NCBI RefSeq assembly: GCF_900604315.1
Contig: NZ_LR026978.1
Coordinates: 3,158,005 to 3,222,004, forward strand
Source of the DNA: [Erwinia] mediterraneensis
Lineage (GTDB): Bacteria; Pseudomonadota; Gammaproteobacteria; Enterobacterales; Enterobacteriaceae
Direction: 5' to 3'
DNA: 64,000 bases
Shown here in pieces: positions 45,912 through 54,833 of the stretch (position 1 is its first letter; each line of letters begins with the position of its first letter). Below the pieces are notes generated by a model. It saw only the letters and a list, made by a program, of their open reading frames with translations. It was not told where the DNA came from and made no database searches. A program made the translations under genes and the position numbers.

Positions 45912-47447
45912 TTAACGGGCCAGTGCGCGCAGCGGCTCAGGTGACAGTGTCACGTAAGTCCGGCTGAACCAGTGATCAAATCCCTGCTGCTGGGCGGGTG
46001 TCAGATGCAGATAGTGTTTGGTGCGACGATAAAGAATGTCATCTGTCTGCTGCGCCCACTCTTTTTCCACCAGATAGCGGGCTTCCGCTTCATATAACAG
46101 ACCGCCAAAATGTTGACCCAGGTCGTCCAGCGTTTGCGCCTCGCCCAGCAGTTGCGGCAGACGCGCGCCATACAGGCGCGCATAGTGCTTGCGCAGCGGC
46201 GCGGGCAGCCAGGGATATTGTTCCTTCAGCGACTGCAGAAAGGTTTCAAAATCAGCATCCGGGATCTCGCCGCCGGGCAGCGTGGCATCACGCGTCCAGT
46301 CCGGCCCCATTTGCGGAAAGAAGGGCGCGAGTTTTTGCAGCGCATGTTCCGCCAGCTTACGAAAGGTGGTGATCTTGCCGCCAAATACATGTAGCAAGGG
46401 TAGCTGCTGCTGCTCATCGAGATCGAACACATAGTCGCGGGTCACGGCGGAGGGGTTGCCTTTACCGTCGTCAAACAGCGGACGCACGCCGGAGAAGCGG
46501 GTAATCACATCCTCTGCGGTGAGCTTAACTTTGAAATAGCGGTTCACGGCGTCAATCAGATACTGCTGCTCTCCTTCATCGGCGCAGACGGAGTCCGCAT
46601 CTCCTTGCCAGGCGATATCGGTGGTGCCGATCAGCGCTTTATCGCCCTCGTAAGGGTTAATAAAGATGACGCGCTTATCGTGGTTCTGCACCAGATAGGC
46701 CTGCTGCCCCTCCCAGAATTTGGGCACGATAATGTGCGAGCCTTTTACCAGCCGCACGCTGCGGTGACTCTGACTGTGGGTGACCTGATTGACGATATCC
46801 AGCACCCAGGGCCCGGCGGCGTTGACCAGTACCCGGGCGCGAACCTGGCGCTGTTCGCCGCTGCGGGTATTCTCCAGCGTGATCTCCCAGGCGCCCGGCG
46901 TGCGTTTCGCCGCCACGCAGCGAGTACGCGTCAGGATGGTTGCGCCGCGTTCGGCGGCGTCCAGTGCGTTCAGGGCGACCAGGCGGGCATCGTCCACCCA
47001 GCAGTCGGAATACTCGAATCCTTTCTGATAGCGATCAAGAATCGGCGCGCCTTCCGGATCACGCAACAAGTCCAGCGAGCGGGTGCCGGGCAGTTTATTT
47101 CGCCCGCCAAGATGATCGTAGAGAAACAAGCCCAGGCGCACCAGCCAGGCGGGGCGGTCACTGGGGCTGTGCGGCAGCACAAAGCGCATCGGCCAGATGA
47201 TATGCGGCGCAGCCCTTAGCAATACTTCACGCTCAATCAGCGCCTCGCGCACCAGACGAAACTCATAATATTCCAGATAGCGCAGACCGCCATGAACCAG
47301 CTTGCCGGAGCGGGAGGAGGTGCCCTGTGCCAGGTCATCTTTTTCGCACATCATGACAGATAAGCCGCGGCCCGCCGCGTCGCGTGCAATGCCCGCGCCA
47401 TTAATCCCTCCGCCAATAACAAACAGATCCAGAATATTTTCGCTCAT
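45912..47447 (-). CDS. eryB: Erythritol-phosphate dehydrogenase EryB (GlpD-like flavoprotein)
   Basis: A 511-residue FAD enzyme of the glycerol-3-phosphate dehydrogenase family. VIGGGINGAGIARDAAGRG binds FAD and GTSSRSGKLVHGGLRYLEYYEF is the GlpD signature; GVRPLFDDG and HVFGGKITTFR follow. In erythritol operons this enzyme oxidises D-erythritol 1-phosphate to D-erythrulose 1-phosphate at the membrane. The start at 47447 has GGAG upstream; an ATG at 47459 has none. Its position directly after the kinase eryA supports the tetritol role over ordinary GlpD. Confidence 0.85.
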   Translation of the reverse strand: MSENILDLFVIGGGINGAGIARDAAGRGLSVMMCEKDDLAQGTSSRSGKLVHGGLRYLEYYEFRLVREALIEREVLLRAAPHIIWPMRFVLPHSPSDRPAWLVRLGLFLYDHLGGRNKLPGTRSLDLLRDPEGAPILDRYQKGFEYSDCWVDDARLVALNALDAAERGATILTRTRCVAAKRTPGAWEITLENTRSGEQRQVRARVLVNAAGPWVLDIVNQVTHSQSHRSVRLVKGSHIIVPKFWEGQQAYLVQNHDKRVIFINPYEGDKALIGTTDIAWQGDADSVCADEGEQQYLIDAVNRYFKVKLTAEDVITRFSGVRPLFDDGKGNPSAVTRDYVFDLDEQQQLPLLHVFGGKITTFRKLAEHALQKLAPFFPQMGPDWTRDATLPGGEIPDADFETFLQSLKEQYPWLPAPLRKHYARLYGARLPQLLGEAQTLDDLGQHFGGLLYEAEARYLVEKEWAQQTDDILYRRTKHYLHLTPAQQQGFDHWFSRTYVTLSPEPLRALAR

Positions 47448-47466
47448 GATCGACTCCATAAATCGG

Positions 47467-49029
47467 TTAACGGTCTGTGACGGGCTGTTTTAAGGTGTGC
47501 CAGACCGACGGCAGTTCGCTGCGGATCTGCTGATAGCTGCCAAACAGCTGCTGATAGCGCGCGGTTAACGCCGCCGGGGGCGCTTCCGCCTCTGCCAGTA
47601 GCGGCGTCACCCAGGTTTGCACGCAGTCGGCCATCGAGGGATAAGCTCCGATGGCGACGGCGGCCATCATGGCGGCACCGGCCGCCCCCGCTTCTTCACG
47701 ACGACTGCAGCGCACCGGCACGCCGGTGCAGGCCGCCAGGATCTGGCGCAGCTGAGGGGAGCGAATGGCGCCACCGGTCAGGCGTAGTTCGCCGGGCAGG
47801 TTATTACCCATTGCCAGATAGCAATCGCGCGCGGCCATGCCAATGCCTTCAATCACCGCACGCACCATGTCGCCAAATTCGTGGCGGTAGCTCAGGCCGA
47901 TAAAGCTGGCTCGCGCTTCCGCATTAACAAAGGGACCACGCTCGCCCGCTTCGGAAATGTAAGGGTGGTAAAGAAGTTCCCCGGGGCTGGCGGCGCTCAG
48001 CCAGCGGTCGATGTGCTGTACCAGCGTGGCGTGGTCAACATCGCAGCCGAAACTGTTCAGCAGATCGCTGGCCATTTTGAGCAGCCAGTCGAGATTCAGG
48101 GTCGAGGCCATATTGGTCTGCACCTGGGTGACATAGCCCGGCCAGGGCAACGGGATGACATAGCCGGTTTGCGCCGGGTTAAGCCAGACCGCCTCCGTGG
48201 GCAGCGTGCGTAAATGTACGCCGGTGGAGCCCACGATCGAGCAGGCGGTATTGGCTTCGCCGGTATGGACGCCCGCGCCCAGCGCAGTCATCGCCATATC
48301 CACATAGCCGAGGCTGACCGGGGTTCCGGCACGCAGACCGGTCATGCGCGCGGCTTCGGCAGTCAGAGGGTGGGTGGTTTGCGTGCCGTCAATGATCTCC
48401 GGCAGCAGATGGCGACGATGGTTCAGGCCCAGCGCGGCGATTACCTGCTCGTCATAACGCTGGTGGCGGAAGTTGCCAAAGGTAAAACTCGCTTCCGACG
48501 GGTCAGTGGCGCGCACGCCGGTCAGGTTCAGATAGAGCCAGTCCTTACAGTGCAGGGCGACTTCACTGTTATCGAGCAGTTCAGGATGAAAGCGATCCAT
48601 ATGCGCCATTTGCGCGCCTTGCTGGCAGGTATTCAGCCCAGTGCCGGTGGCCTCAAAACGGGCACGCGCCAGCGGTGACGCCGCCAGCCGTTCTACTGTG
48701 GGGGCTGCCCGGGCGTCCAGCCAAATCCAGGCATCGCCTGTCGGCTGGTTGCCGGCACCTACCAGCCAGGTGCCATCGCCCTGGGCTGTTACCGCCACCG
48801 CCACTACGCGCGCCGCCAGATTTTCGACACGTTCCGCAAGCTGGCGAATCGCCGCGGCGGCATCCTGCCAGGTCTGGCTCATGGATTGCTGCGCGGATCC
48901 ATCTTTGCCGCGCACATAACGGTTACGAGCTGAGGCGCAGTCAAGCTGCTCGCCTGTCAGGCTGAAGGCGACCGCCTTGACCACCGAGGTGCCGGAATCC
49001 AGCCCCAGAATAATGTCACCGCTATCCAT
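47467..49029 (-). CDS. eryA: Erythritol kinase EryA (FGGY family)
   Basis: A 520-residue FGGY kinase. LGLDSGTSVVKAVAF is the first phosphate loop; SIVGSTGVHLR and LTGGAIRSPQLRQILAACTG are the second nucleotide-binding region and family signature. It would phosphorylate erythritol to D-erythritol 1-phosphate, the first step of the route. It heads the eryA-eryB-eryC(-eryD) operon and is divergent from the importer. Other polyols such as threitol are possible substrates. Confidence 0.82.
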   Translation of the reverse strand: MDSGDIILGLDSGTSVVKAVAFSLTGEQLDCASARNRYVRGKDGSAQQSMSQTWQDAAAAIRQLAERVENLAARVVAVAVTAQGDGTWLVGAGNQPTGDAWIWLDARAAPTVERLAASPLARARFEATGTGLNTCQQGAQMAHMDRFHPELLDNSEVALHCKDWLYLNLTGVRATDPSEASFTFGNFRHQRYDEQVIAALGLNHRRHLLPEIIDGTQTTHPLTAEAARMTGLRAGTPVSLGYVDMAMTALGAGVHTGEANTACSIVGSTGVHLRTLPTEAVWLNPAQTGYVIPLPWPGYVTQVQTNMASTLNLDWLLKMASDLLNSFGCDVDHATLVQHIDRWLSAASPGELLYHPYISEAGERGPFVNAEARASFIGLSYRHEFGDMVRAVIEGIGMAARDCYLAMGNNLPGELRLTGGAIRSPQLRQILAACTGVPVRCSRREEAGAAGAAMMAAVAIGAYPSMADCVQTWVTPLLAEAEAPPAALTARYQQLFGSYQQIRSELPSVWHTLKQPVTDR

Positions 49030-49471
49030 CGATACCTCCGCTGACCTGGCCTGCTTGTTGGCTAAGAGAGAAACTGTTCATTGACCGTCCGCCACTGGTG
49101 TTAATGGTATGTGTCTGGTTTGTTGACTAATGTCATACACTATCTCTCACATAGTTAACATCAGTTCTGTATTATTTTTCTATACCTGGAATAAATTTCA
49201 TTTCACAGCGCGAATGCGATCACGCTTTGCCGCGGCGGTTGTTAACCAAAACTACTCATTCACTCATGTTATTACCTATTTTTATAATGAGTTAACACAA
49301 TTCTCCCCTCCGGTTGAAAATGGCGATCCAGATCGCGCTCTGCACAAAAAACTGCCGTCCCCGTTGACAACAAGATAACAAACGCACAATTCTCATCGCA
49401 TATATTTATCGTATTTATAACATCAAGGCGGACTGTTGCCGCCAGCGCTAACTCTCTGTGAGGTCAACCTT
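49030..49471. promoter_or_regulatory. Divergent control region of eryABCD and the polyol importer
   Basis: This 440-bp AT-rich region holds promoters for both directions. GTTAAC occurs three times (49154, 49241, 49291), and GGCGATC-CA-GATCGC forms an inverted repeat near 49322-49338. These are candidate operators for EryD or the DeoR-type regulator at 53892. No exact match to the TGAAC motifs of the 39.9-kb region was seen. Confidence 0.45.
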
Positions 49472-50125
49472 ATGTCTGGTGTTTCCGTACTCTCATCCCG
49501 ACACCCGCGCCGTTCGCTACGGCGTTATACCCTGATCGGACTTACCGTGCTGGCGGTGCTGATCGCCATGGCCCTGGATAGCAAAGTGGTCAGCACCGAC
49601 GCCGACCAGGCCCTGCAGACGCAGGGCTTCTCTGCCGACAGCTATGGCGAGAAAACCTTTCCGGCAATCAAAAGCTATGTGGAATCCCATGCTGTTGAAG
49701 CAACGGAACTGGCTGCCGCGTTAAAGGCGAACCAGCAGGAAGCGGCAAAAAAATATGGCGTGGGCACGCCGATGCCGGTGATACCGGTACGCTTTCAGGG
49801 GGTAGTGGGAGAAGGGAAGTCCGGGATCTATAGCGTCCAGGTGGAAGGTTTGCCGGAGGGTATGAAAGTACGTCTGCAGACCGGCCCGGTTCTCACCAGC
49901 ACCGAGCTGCGTGATGCCACCGGCACCATTAAATTCGGCGATTTTACCAATCAGATTGAATACCAGAACGCAGGATCGGCCATCAACCGGGCGCTGAAAA
50001 CTGCACTGCTGGATAAACTCGATCGTGACACCCTGCCGGGCAAACAGGTCATGGTGGTGGGGGTGTTCCGCTTACTGACGCCCAATAACTGGTTAGTCAC
50101 ACCGGTCACGCTGGAGGTGAAATGA
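49472..50125 (+). CDS. DUF2291 protein linked to the polyol ABC importer
   Basis: A 217-residue DUF2291 protein. It has an N-terminal membrane anchor (YTLIGLTVLAVLIAMALDS) in place of the lipobox of its paralogue at 14383, and the same core: VRLQTGPVLTSTELRDATG and FGDFTNQIEYQNAGSAINRAL. The start at 49472 (AGG nine bases upstream) is preferred to a TTG at 49436. It overlaps the ATPase gene by four bases. It is probably a periplasmic helper of the importer; the function is unproven. Confidence 0.78.
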   Translation: MSGVSVLSSRHPRRSLRRYTLIGLTVLAVLIAMALDSKVVSTDADQALQTQGFSADSYGEKTFPAIKSYVESHAVEATELAAALKANQQEAAKKYGVGTPMPVIPVRFQGVVGEGKSGIYSVQVEGLPEGMKVRLQTGPVLTSTELRDATGTIKFGDFTNQIEYQNAGSAINRALKTALLDKLDRDTLPGKQVMVVGVFRLLTPNNWLVTPVTLEVK

Positions 50126-51660
50126 GTCAGACCACGCTGCATCCGACGTTGCTGAAAGGCGAGGTGGTGCTCTCCGCCCGAAATATCAGCAAAGTGTATG
50201 GATCGACCCATGCACTGAAAGAGGTGAACTTTGATATCCGGCGCGGAGAAGTCACCACGCTGTTTGGTGAAAACGGCGCAGGCAAATCCACATTGATGAA
50301 AATTCTTTCCGGGGTGATTACTCCCACCAGCGGGGAAATTGTGCTGAACGGCCAGGTAAAAGTGTTCAGCTCGGCTACCGATGCGCGCGACCACGGTATC
50401 TCGATTATTCATCAGGAGCTGAACCTCGCCCCGAACATGAATGTGCGCGACAACATCTTTATTGGCCGCGAAATCATGAAACCCGGCGGGGTGGATTATG
50501 CCGAAGAGGCGCGCATCACGGCGCATCTGATGCAGGCGCTGGAAGAGGATATCGATCCGCTGACTCCGGTGGAGAATCTGCGTCTGGGCCAGCAGCAGAT
50601 TGTCGAGATCGCCCGCGCACTGTCAGTGAATTCGCAAATCCTGATTATGGATGAACCTACCTCTGCCCTGAGCGCGGCGGAAGTCGAAGTGCTGTTTCAG
50701 GTGATCCGCGATCTCACCAGTCAGGGGGTGGCAATCGTCTATATCTCCCACCATCTGGAAGAGGCGCTGGAGATCACCGATCGCGCCGTGGTGCTGCGTG
50801 ATGGGGTGATGACCGCCTGGGCGCGTCGCGATGAGATCGACCTTGCCTGGATTGTACGCAATATGGTGGGCGATCACTTTGATCTCGGCTCGCCGCCGCA
50901 GGGCTATGACTTTGGTGACACGGCGCTGGCGATTAAAGATCTCACGGTGAAAAGCAAAACCGGCATCCGACTGGTGGATAACCTGTCGCTGGATGTCCGC
51001 GCCGGGGAGATTGTCTGCATCTATGGCCTGATGGGGGCCGGACGTACGGAGCTGATGGAGTGTGTGGCCGGACGCCTGCGTCAGGCATCGGGCGTGATTT
51101 TGCTGGGCGATCAGGATGTCTCCGGACTGAGCATTTCGCAGCGCATTGACAGCGGACTGGCGCTGGTGCCGGAGGATCGGCAGCGCGACGGGCTGGTGCA
51201 AACCATGTCGGTGGGGGAAAACCTCAGCCTGGCCAGTATCAGCCAGTTTGTGCGCGGTCTGATGCTTTCCATTCGCCGGGAAAAACAGCTGGTCGCTGAC
51301 AGTATCCGTAACGTCACGGTGAAAACCGCCGGTGGCGAGGCGGAGATCGGCTCGCTGTCAGGCGGCAATCAGCAAAAAGTGGTGATTGGCAAAATGCTGG
51401 CCACCGGGCCGAAAGTGATCTTGCTGGATGAACCGAGCCGCGGCATCGATATCGGCGCCAAAGCGGAGGTGTTCCGCTTGCTGGCGGATAACGCGCGCAA
51501 AGGGCTGGCGGTCATCTACTCCACCTCTGAAGTGGGCGAGTGTCTGAGCATCGCCCATCGCATTGTGGTGATGAGCAAAGGCCGCATTGCGGCAGTGTTT
51601 GATTCCAGCGTAACTAAAGAGCGCATCATGGCGGCCTCTGGCGAGTCCCTGGTGGCATGA
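50122..51660 (+). CDS. eryE: Polyol ABC importer ATPase (EryE-like, two ABC domains)
   Basis: A 512-residue RbsA-type ATPase. First domain: Walker A GENGAGKST (49-57), LGQQQIVEIARALS, ILIMDEPTSALS. Second domain: degenerate loop GLMGAGRTELM, LSGGNQQKVVIGKML, ILLDEPSRGIDIG. It powers uptake together with the permease that follows with a four-base overlap. The substrate is inferred from the divergent eryABC operon. Confidence 0.88.
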   Translation: MSQTTLHPTLLKGEVVLSARNISKVYGSTHALKEVNFDIRRGEVTTLFGENGAGKSTLMKILSGVITPTSGEIVLNGQVKVFSSATDARDHGISIIHQELNLAPNMNVRDNIFIGREIMKPGGVDYAEEARITAHLMQALEEDIDPLTPVENLRLGQQQIVEIARALSVNSQILIMDEPTSALSAAEVEVLFQVIRDLTSQGVAIVYISHHLEEALEITDRAVVLRDGVMTAWARRDEIDLAWIVRNMVGDHFDLGSPPQGYDFGDTALAIKDLTVKSKTGIRLVDNLSLDVRAGEIVCIYGLMGAGRTELMECVAGRLRQASGVILLGDQDVSGLSISQRIDSGLALVPEDRQRDGLVQTMSVGENLSLASISQFVRGLMLSIRREKQLVADSIRNVTVKTAGGEAEIGSLSGGNQQKVVIGKMLATGPKVILLDEPSRGIDIGAKAEVFRLLADNARKGLAVIYSTSEVGECLSIAHRIVVMSKGRIAAVFDSSVTKERIMAASGESLVA

Positions 51661-52742
51661 CGATGAAAATTGGAGCGAAAACCATGACTGACAGAACCCA
51701 GTCGCTGGGTACCACCCCGGTACCAGCGGGTAAAAGCCGTAGCGGCAAAGGGATAAGCCTGACCCGCATTCTGCTGGAAGGGCGCGCGTTCTTCGCCTTG
51801 CTGGTGATTATTGCGGTGTTCTCTTCCCTGTCGCCCCACTATTTTTCCGGCGCGAACTTCCTGACTATGGCCTCACACGTGGCGATTTTCGGCCTGCCCG
51901 CCATCGGCATGTTACTGGTGATCCTTAACGGCGGTATCGATCTGTCGGTGGGCTCCACCCTGGGACTGGCTGGTGTCTGCGCCGGTTTCATGATGCAGGG
52001 CATTAATCTTGAAGCACTCGGCGTAGTGCTCTATCTGCCGGTGTGGGCGGTAGCGATTCTGACGCTGGTGGTCGGGGCGCTGGTCGGGCTGGTGAACGGC
52101 ATTTTGATTGCCTGGTGTCGCGTACCGGCCTTTGTCGCCACCCTCGGCACCATGTATGTGGCGCGCGGCATCGCACTGCTGATGACCAATGGACTGACCT
52201 ATAACAAGCTGTCCGGCAATCCCGCGCTGGGCAACACCGGTTTTGACTGGCTGGGCTTTAACCGCATTTTCAATATTCCGGTCGGCGTGCTGGTGCTGGG
52301 CGTTGTCGCGCTGGCCTGCGGGTTTTTGCTGAGCCGCAGCGCCTTTGGCCGCTGGCTGTATGCCTCCGGCGGCAATGAGCGTGCGGCAGACCTCTCTGGC
52401 GTACCGGTTAAACGCGTCAAAATCACCGTCTATGTTCTGTCTGGCGTCTGCGCAGCGCTGGCCGGGCTGGTGCTCTCTTCACAGCTGACCTCCGCAGGCC
52501 CGACGGCCGGCACCACTTATGAACTGACGGCGATCGCGGCGGTGGTGATTGGCGGCGCGGCGCTGACCGGCGGACGCGGCAACGTACGCGGCACCTTGCT
52601 GGGCGCTTTCGTCATCGGCTTCCTGTCTGATGGTCTGGTGATTATTGGCGTCTCCGCCTACTGGCAGACGGTGTTCACCGGCGCGGTGATCGTGCTGGCG
52701 GTACTGCTTAATACGCTGCAGTACGGACGACGGGCACGCTAA
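51657..52742 (+). CDS. eryF: Polyol ABC importer permease (EryF-like)
   Basis: A 361-residue RbsC-type permease with eight or more membrane segments. GGIDLSVGSTLGLAGV, PAFVATLGTMYVARGIALL, GGNERAADLSGVPVKRVK (ATPase contact) and VVIGGAALTGGRGNVRGT are present. ATG 51657 overlaps the ATPase gene by four bases; ATG 51684 has a better ribosome binding site (GGAG) and may be the true start. It forms the channel for the polyol. Confidence 0.88.
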   Translation: MTMKIGAKTMTDRTQSLGTTPVPAGKSRSGKGISLTRILLEGRAFFALLVIIAVFSSLSPHYFSGANFLTMASHVAIFGLPAIGMLLVILNGGIDLSVGSTLGLAGVCAGFMMQGINLEALGVVLYLPVWAVAILTLVVGALVGLVNGILIAWCRVPAFVATLGTMYVARGIALLMTNGLTYNKLSGNPALGNTGFDWLGFNRIFNIPVGVLVLGVVALACGFLLSRSAFGRWLYASGGNERAADLSGVPVKRVKITVYVLSGVCAALAGLVLSSQLTSAGPTAGTTYELTAIAAVVIGGAALTGGRGNVRGTLLGAFVIGFLSDGLVIIGVSAYWQTVFTGAVIVLAVLLNTLQYGRRAR

Positions 52743-52829
52743 CGCTTATTTTGTCCGGGGCGGAGGCCGGGTCGTATCCGTTCTGATGTTTATACGTAAC
52801 CTGTACCCCCAACATAACGGAGCAATAAC

Positions 52830-53774
52830 ATGAAGTTTCAGAACAGCAAAGGTTTTATCCTGGCCGCAGCGCTGGCTGTCTGCGCCACGCCGACATGGGC
52901 CGAGGGATTGATGACCATTATTGTCAACGACCCGTCGAATCCTTACTGGTTAACAGAAGGGCAGGTGGCGCAAAAAACCGCCGAGAAGCTCGGCTATACC
53001 GCCAAGGTCAGCGCCCATAAAGGGGATACCAATACCGAAAGCCAGCTGATTGATACCGCAATCACCAATAAGTCGAAAGCGATTATCCTCGACCCGGCGA
53101 ACGCTGACGGCTCTGTGGGCTCGGTGAAGAAAGCTATCGCCGCCAATATTCCGGTGTTTGTCATTAACGCCGAACTGAATCAGAGCGGCCTGGCCAAAGC
53201 GCAGCTGGTTTCCAATAACGCGCAGGGCGCTGCGCTGGGCGCACAGCAGTGGGTGCAGCAGGTCGGGGATGCCGGCGATTACGTTGAACTGAAAGGCCCG
53301 CCGTCAGATAACAACGCCGCCACCCGCGCTAACGGTTTTGAAACCGTGCTGAGCCAGTATCCCGATCTGAAAAAAGTCGGTTCTGAAGTGGCGAGTTGGG
53401 ACCGTACTCAGGGTTATAACAAAATGCAGTCCATGCTGCAGGCGAACCCCAATATCAAAGGCGTGATCAGCGGTAACGACGAAATGGCGTTGGGCGCGAT
53501 TGCAGCGCTGAAAGAAGCGGGCAAGCTGAAGCAGGTTACGGTCGGCGGGTTTGATGGCTCTCCGGACGCGGTTGATGCGGTGAAAGAGGGCACGCTGGCC
53601 TATACCGTGATGCAGCCTGTCGCTACCTTTGCGCAGAAAGCGGTGGAGCAGGCGGACAATTTCCTGAAAACCGGTAAGACCGGCGCAGACGCAGAAAAAC
53701 AGCTGTTTGACTGTGTATTAATTACCAAAGAGAATGCCGACAAAATGACCCAGCCGTTTATTCTGTCTGAATAA
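52830..53774 (+). CDS. eryG: Periplasmic polyol-binding protein (EryG-like)
   Basis: A 314-residue class I binding protein. The signal peptide ends at TPTWA. VNDPSNPYWLTEGQVAQKTAEKLG, KAIILDPANADGSVGSVKKA, ISGNDEMALGAIAALKEAG and VGGFDGSPDAVDAVKEG are RbsB-family features. It would capture erythritol or a related tetritol. The gene follows the permease by 87 bases and ends with a hairpin (53791-53808). It is paralogous to the binding protein at 13429. Confidence 0.85.
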   Translation: MKFQNSKGFILAAALAVCATPTWAEGLMTIIVNDPSNPYWLTEGQVAQKTAEKLGYTAKVSAHKGDTNTESQLIDTAITNKSKAIILDPANADGSVGSVKKAIAANIPVFVINAELNQSGLAKAQLVSNNAQGAALGAQQWVQQVGDAGDYVELKGPPSDNNAATRANGFETVLSQYPDLKKVGSEVASWDRTQGYNKMQSMLQANPNIKGVISGNDEMALGAIAALKEAGKLKQVTVGGFDGSPDAVDAVKEGTLAYTVMQPVATFAQKAVEQADNFLKTGKTGADAEKQLFDCVLITKENADKMTQPFILSE

Positions 53775-53790
53775 TCGCTTACAGAACACC

Positions 53791-53811
53791 AGGGCGCGTC
53801 AGCGCCCTTTA
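53791..53811 (+). terminator. Terminator after the polyol-binding protein gene
   Basis: AGGGCGC - GTCA - GCGCCCT followed by TTT; the T run is short, so the terminator may be partial. Confidence 0.65.
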
Positions 53812-53891
53812 CTGATTCTTCGATTTGCTAAACCGGCATTTCAGCAGTGTAATAGATGGCGGCTCCTCTTTGATCTCCTTATGGACGAACT

Positions 53892-54740
53892 ATGACGCAA
53901 ACGACGCAGGATCACTCTCTTAATCTGTTTATGGCCGAAACGCTGCCCAGTGACAGCCGCCAGGCGCGTCAGCTGGCACGCCGGCAGCTGATTGTCGAAG
54001 CGGTAATGACCGAGGGCGCGATCCGCATTGAGGATATTACCGAACGATTCGGTATCAGCCTGATGACCGCGCACCGCGATATTGATGAACTGGCCGAGCG
54101 CGGCCTGCTGCATAAAACCCGGGGAGTGGTGTCAGCGACCCCTACCAGCCTGGTGGAGTCCAGCGATATCTACCGCGCAACGCGCCAGCTGGAAGAGAAG
54201 CAGGCAATCGCGGCGGAAGCGGCGAGCTATCTGGAGCCTGGCCAGGCGATCTTTCTCGATGACTCTACCACTGTGTTTCAAATGGCGCGTTTGCTGCCCG
54301 CCCGGGCGCCGCTGACGGTGATCACCAACTCGCTGACGTTAATGAGCGAGCTGAAAGATATGCATGATATTACGCTGCTTGGGCTTGGCGGCCAGTTTCA
54401 CAACTGGTGCAACGCCTTTATGGGGCATATGACGCGCCATGAGATTGGCGGGCTGCGTGCGGATCGCTTTTTTGTCAGTATGTCAGCGATTATGGATGAC
54501 AGCGTCTTCCATCAGTCTGCCGAGATGGTGGAAACCAAGCGGGCGATGTTTGAAGCGGCGCAACAGCGTATTCTGCTGATGGATCACACCAAATTTGAGC
54601 GCCGCGCGCTGCACCGTTTCGCCCATCTGAGCGAGTTTGATGTGGTGATTGTGAATCAGGGCACGCCGGTGCCTGCGCTGCGCCGGATGAAGGAGTTAGG
54701 GGTGAATGTGGTGGTCGCGCCGATGAAGGTCGCTGTCTGA
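53892..54740 (+). CDS. DeoR-family regulator at the end of the tetritol island (EryR-like)
   Basis: A 282-residue DeoR-type protein. N-terminal helix-turn-helix: RRQLIVEAVMTEGAIRIEDITERFGISLMTAHRDIDELAERG. The C-terminal DeoRC domain has FLDDSTTVFQMARLL, TVITNSLTLMSELK, LGLGGQFHNWCNAFMG and DHTKFERRALHRFA. DeoR proteins repress sugar operons and are released by phosphorylated sugars. Brucella erythritol loci also carry a DeoR-type gene near the pathway. It is the third regulator of this island, downstream of the importer. Confidence 0.85.
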   Translation: MTQTTQDHSLNLFMAETLPSDSRQARQLARRQLIVEAVMTEGAIRIEDITERFGISLMTAHRDIDELAERGLLHKTRGVVSATPTSLVESSDIYRATRQLEEKQAIAAEAASYLEPGQAIFLDDSTTVFQMARLLPARAPLTVITNSLTLMSELKDMHDITLLGLGGQFHNWCNAFMGHMTRHEIGGLRADRFFVSMSAIMDDSVFHQSAEMVETKRAMFEAAQQRILLMDHTKFERRALHRFAHLSEFDVVIVNQGTPVPALRRMKELGVNVVVAPMKVAV

Positions 54741-54770
54741 CGGCCGCAAGGCTGTTTTTCATCGCCGCGC

Positions 54771-54798
54771 GGAACCGCAGAGGCGCTCAGCATACTCA
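54771..54798 (+). promoter_or_regulatory. Weak hrp-box-like promoter of the HrpK-like gene
   Basis: GGAACC (54771-54776), 15 bases, ATACTCA (54792-54798), against the HrpL consensus GGAACC-N15/16-CCACNNA. The -35 part is perfect, the -10 part has two mismatches. It lies 36 bases before the start codon. Because the region is short, a chance match is possible. Confidence 0.4.
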
Positions 54799-54833
54799 GT
54801 GCTTAATTATCATCCATTCACTGAGGAGCCTTT

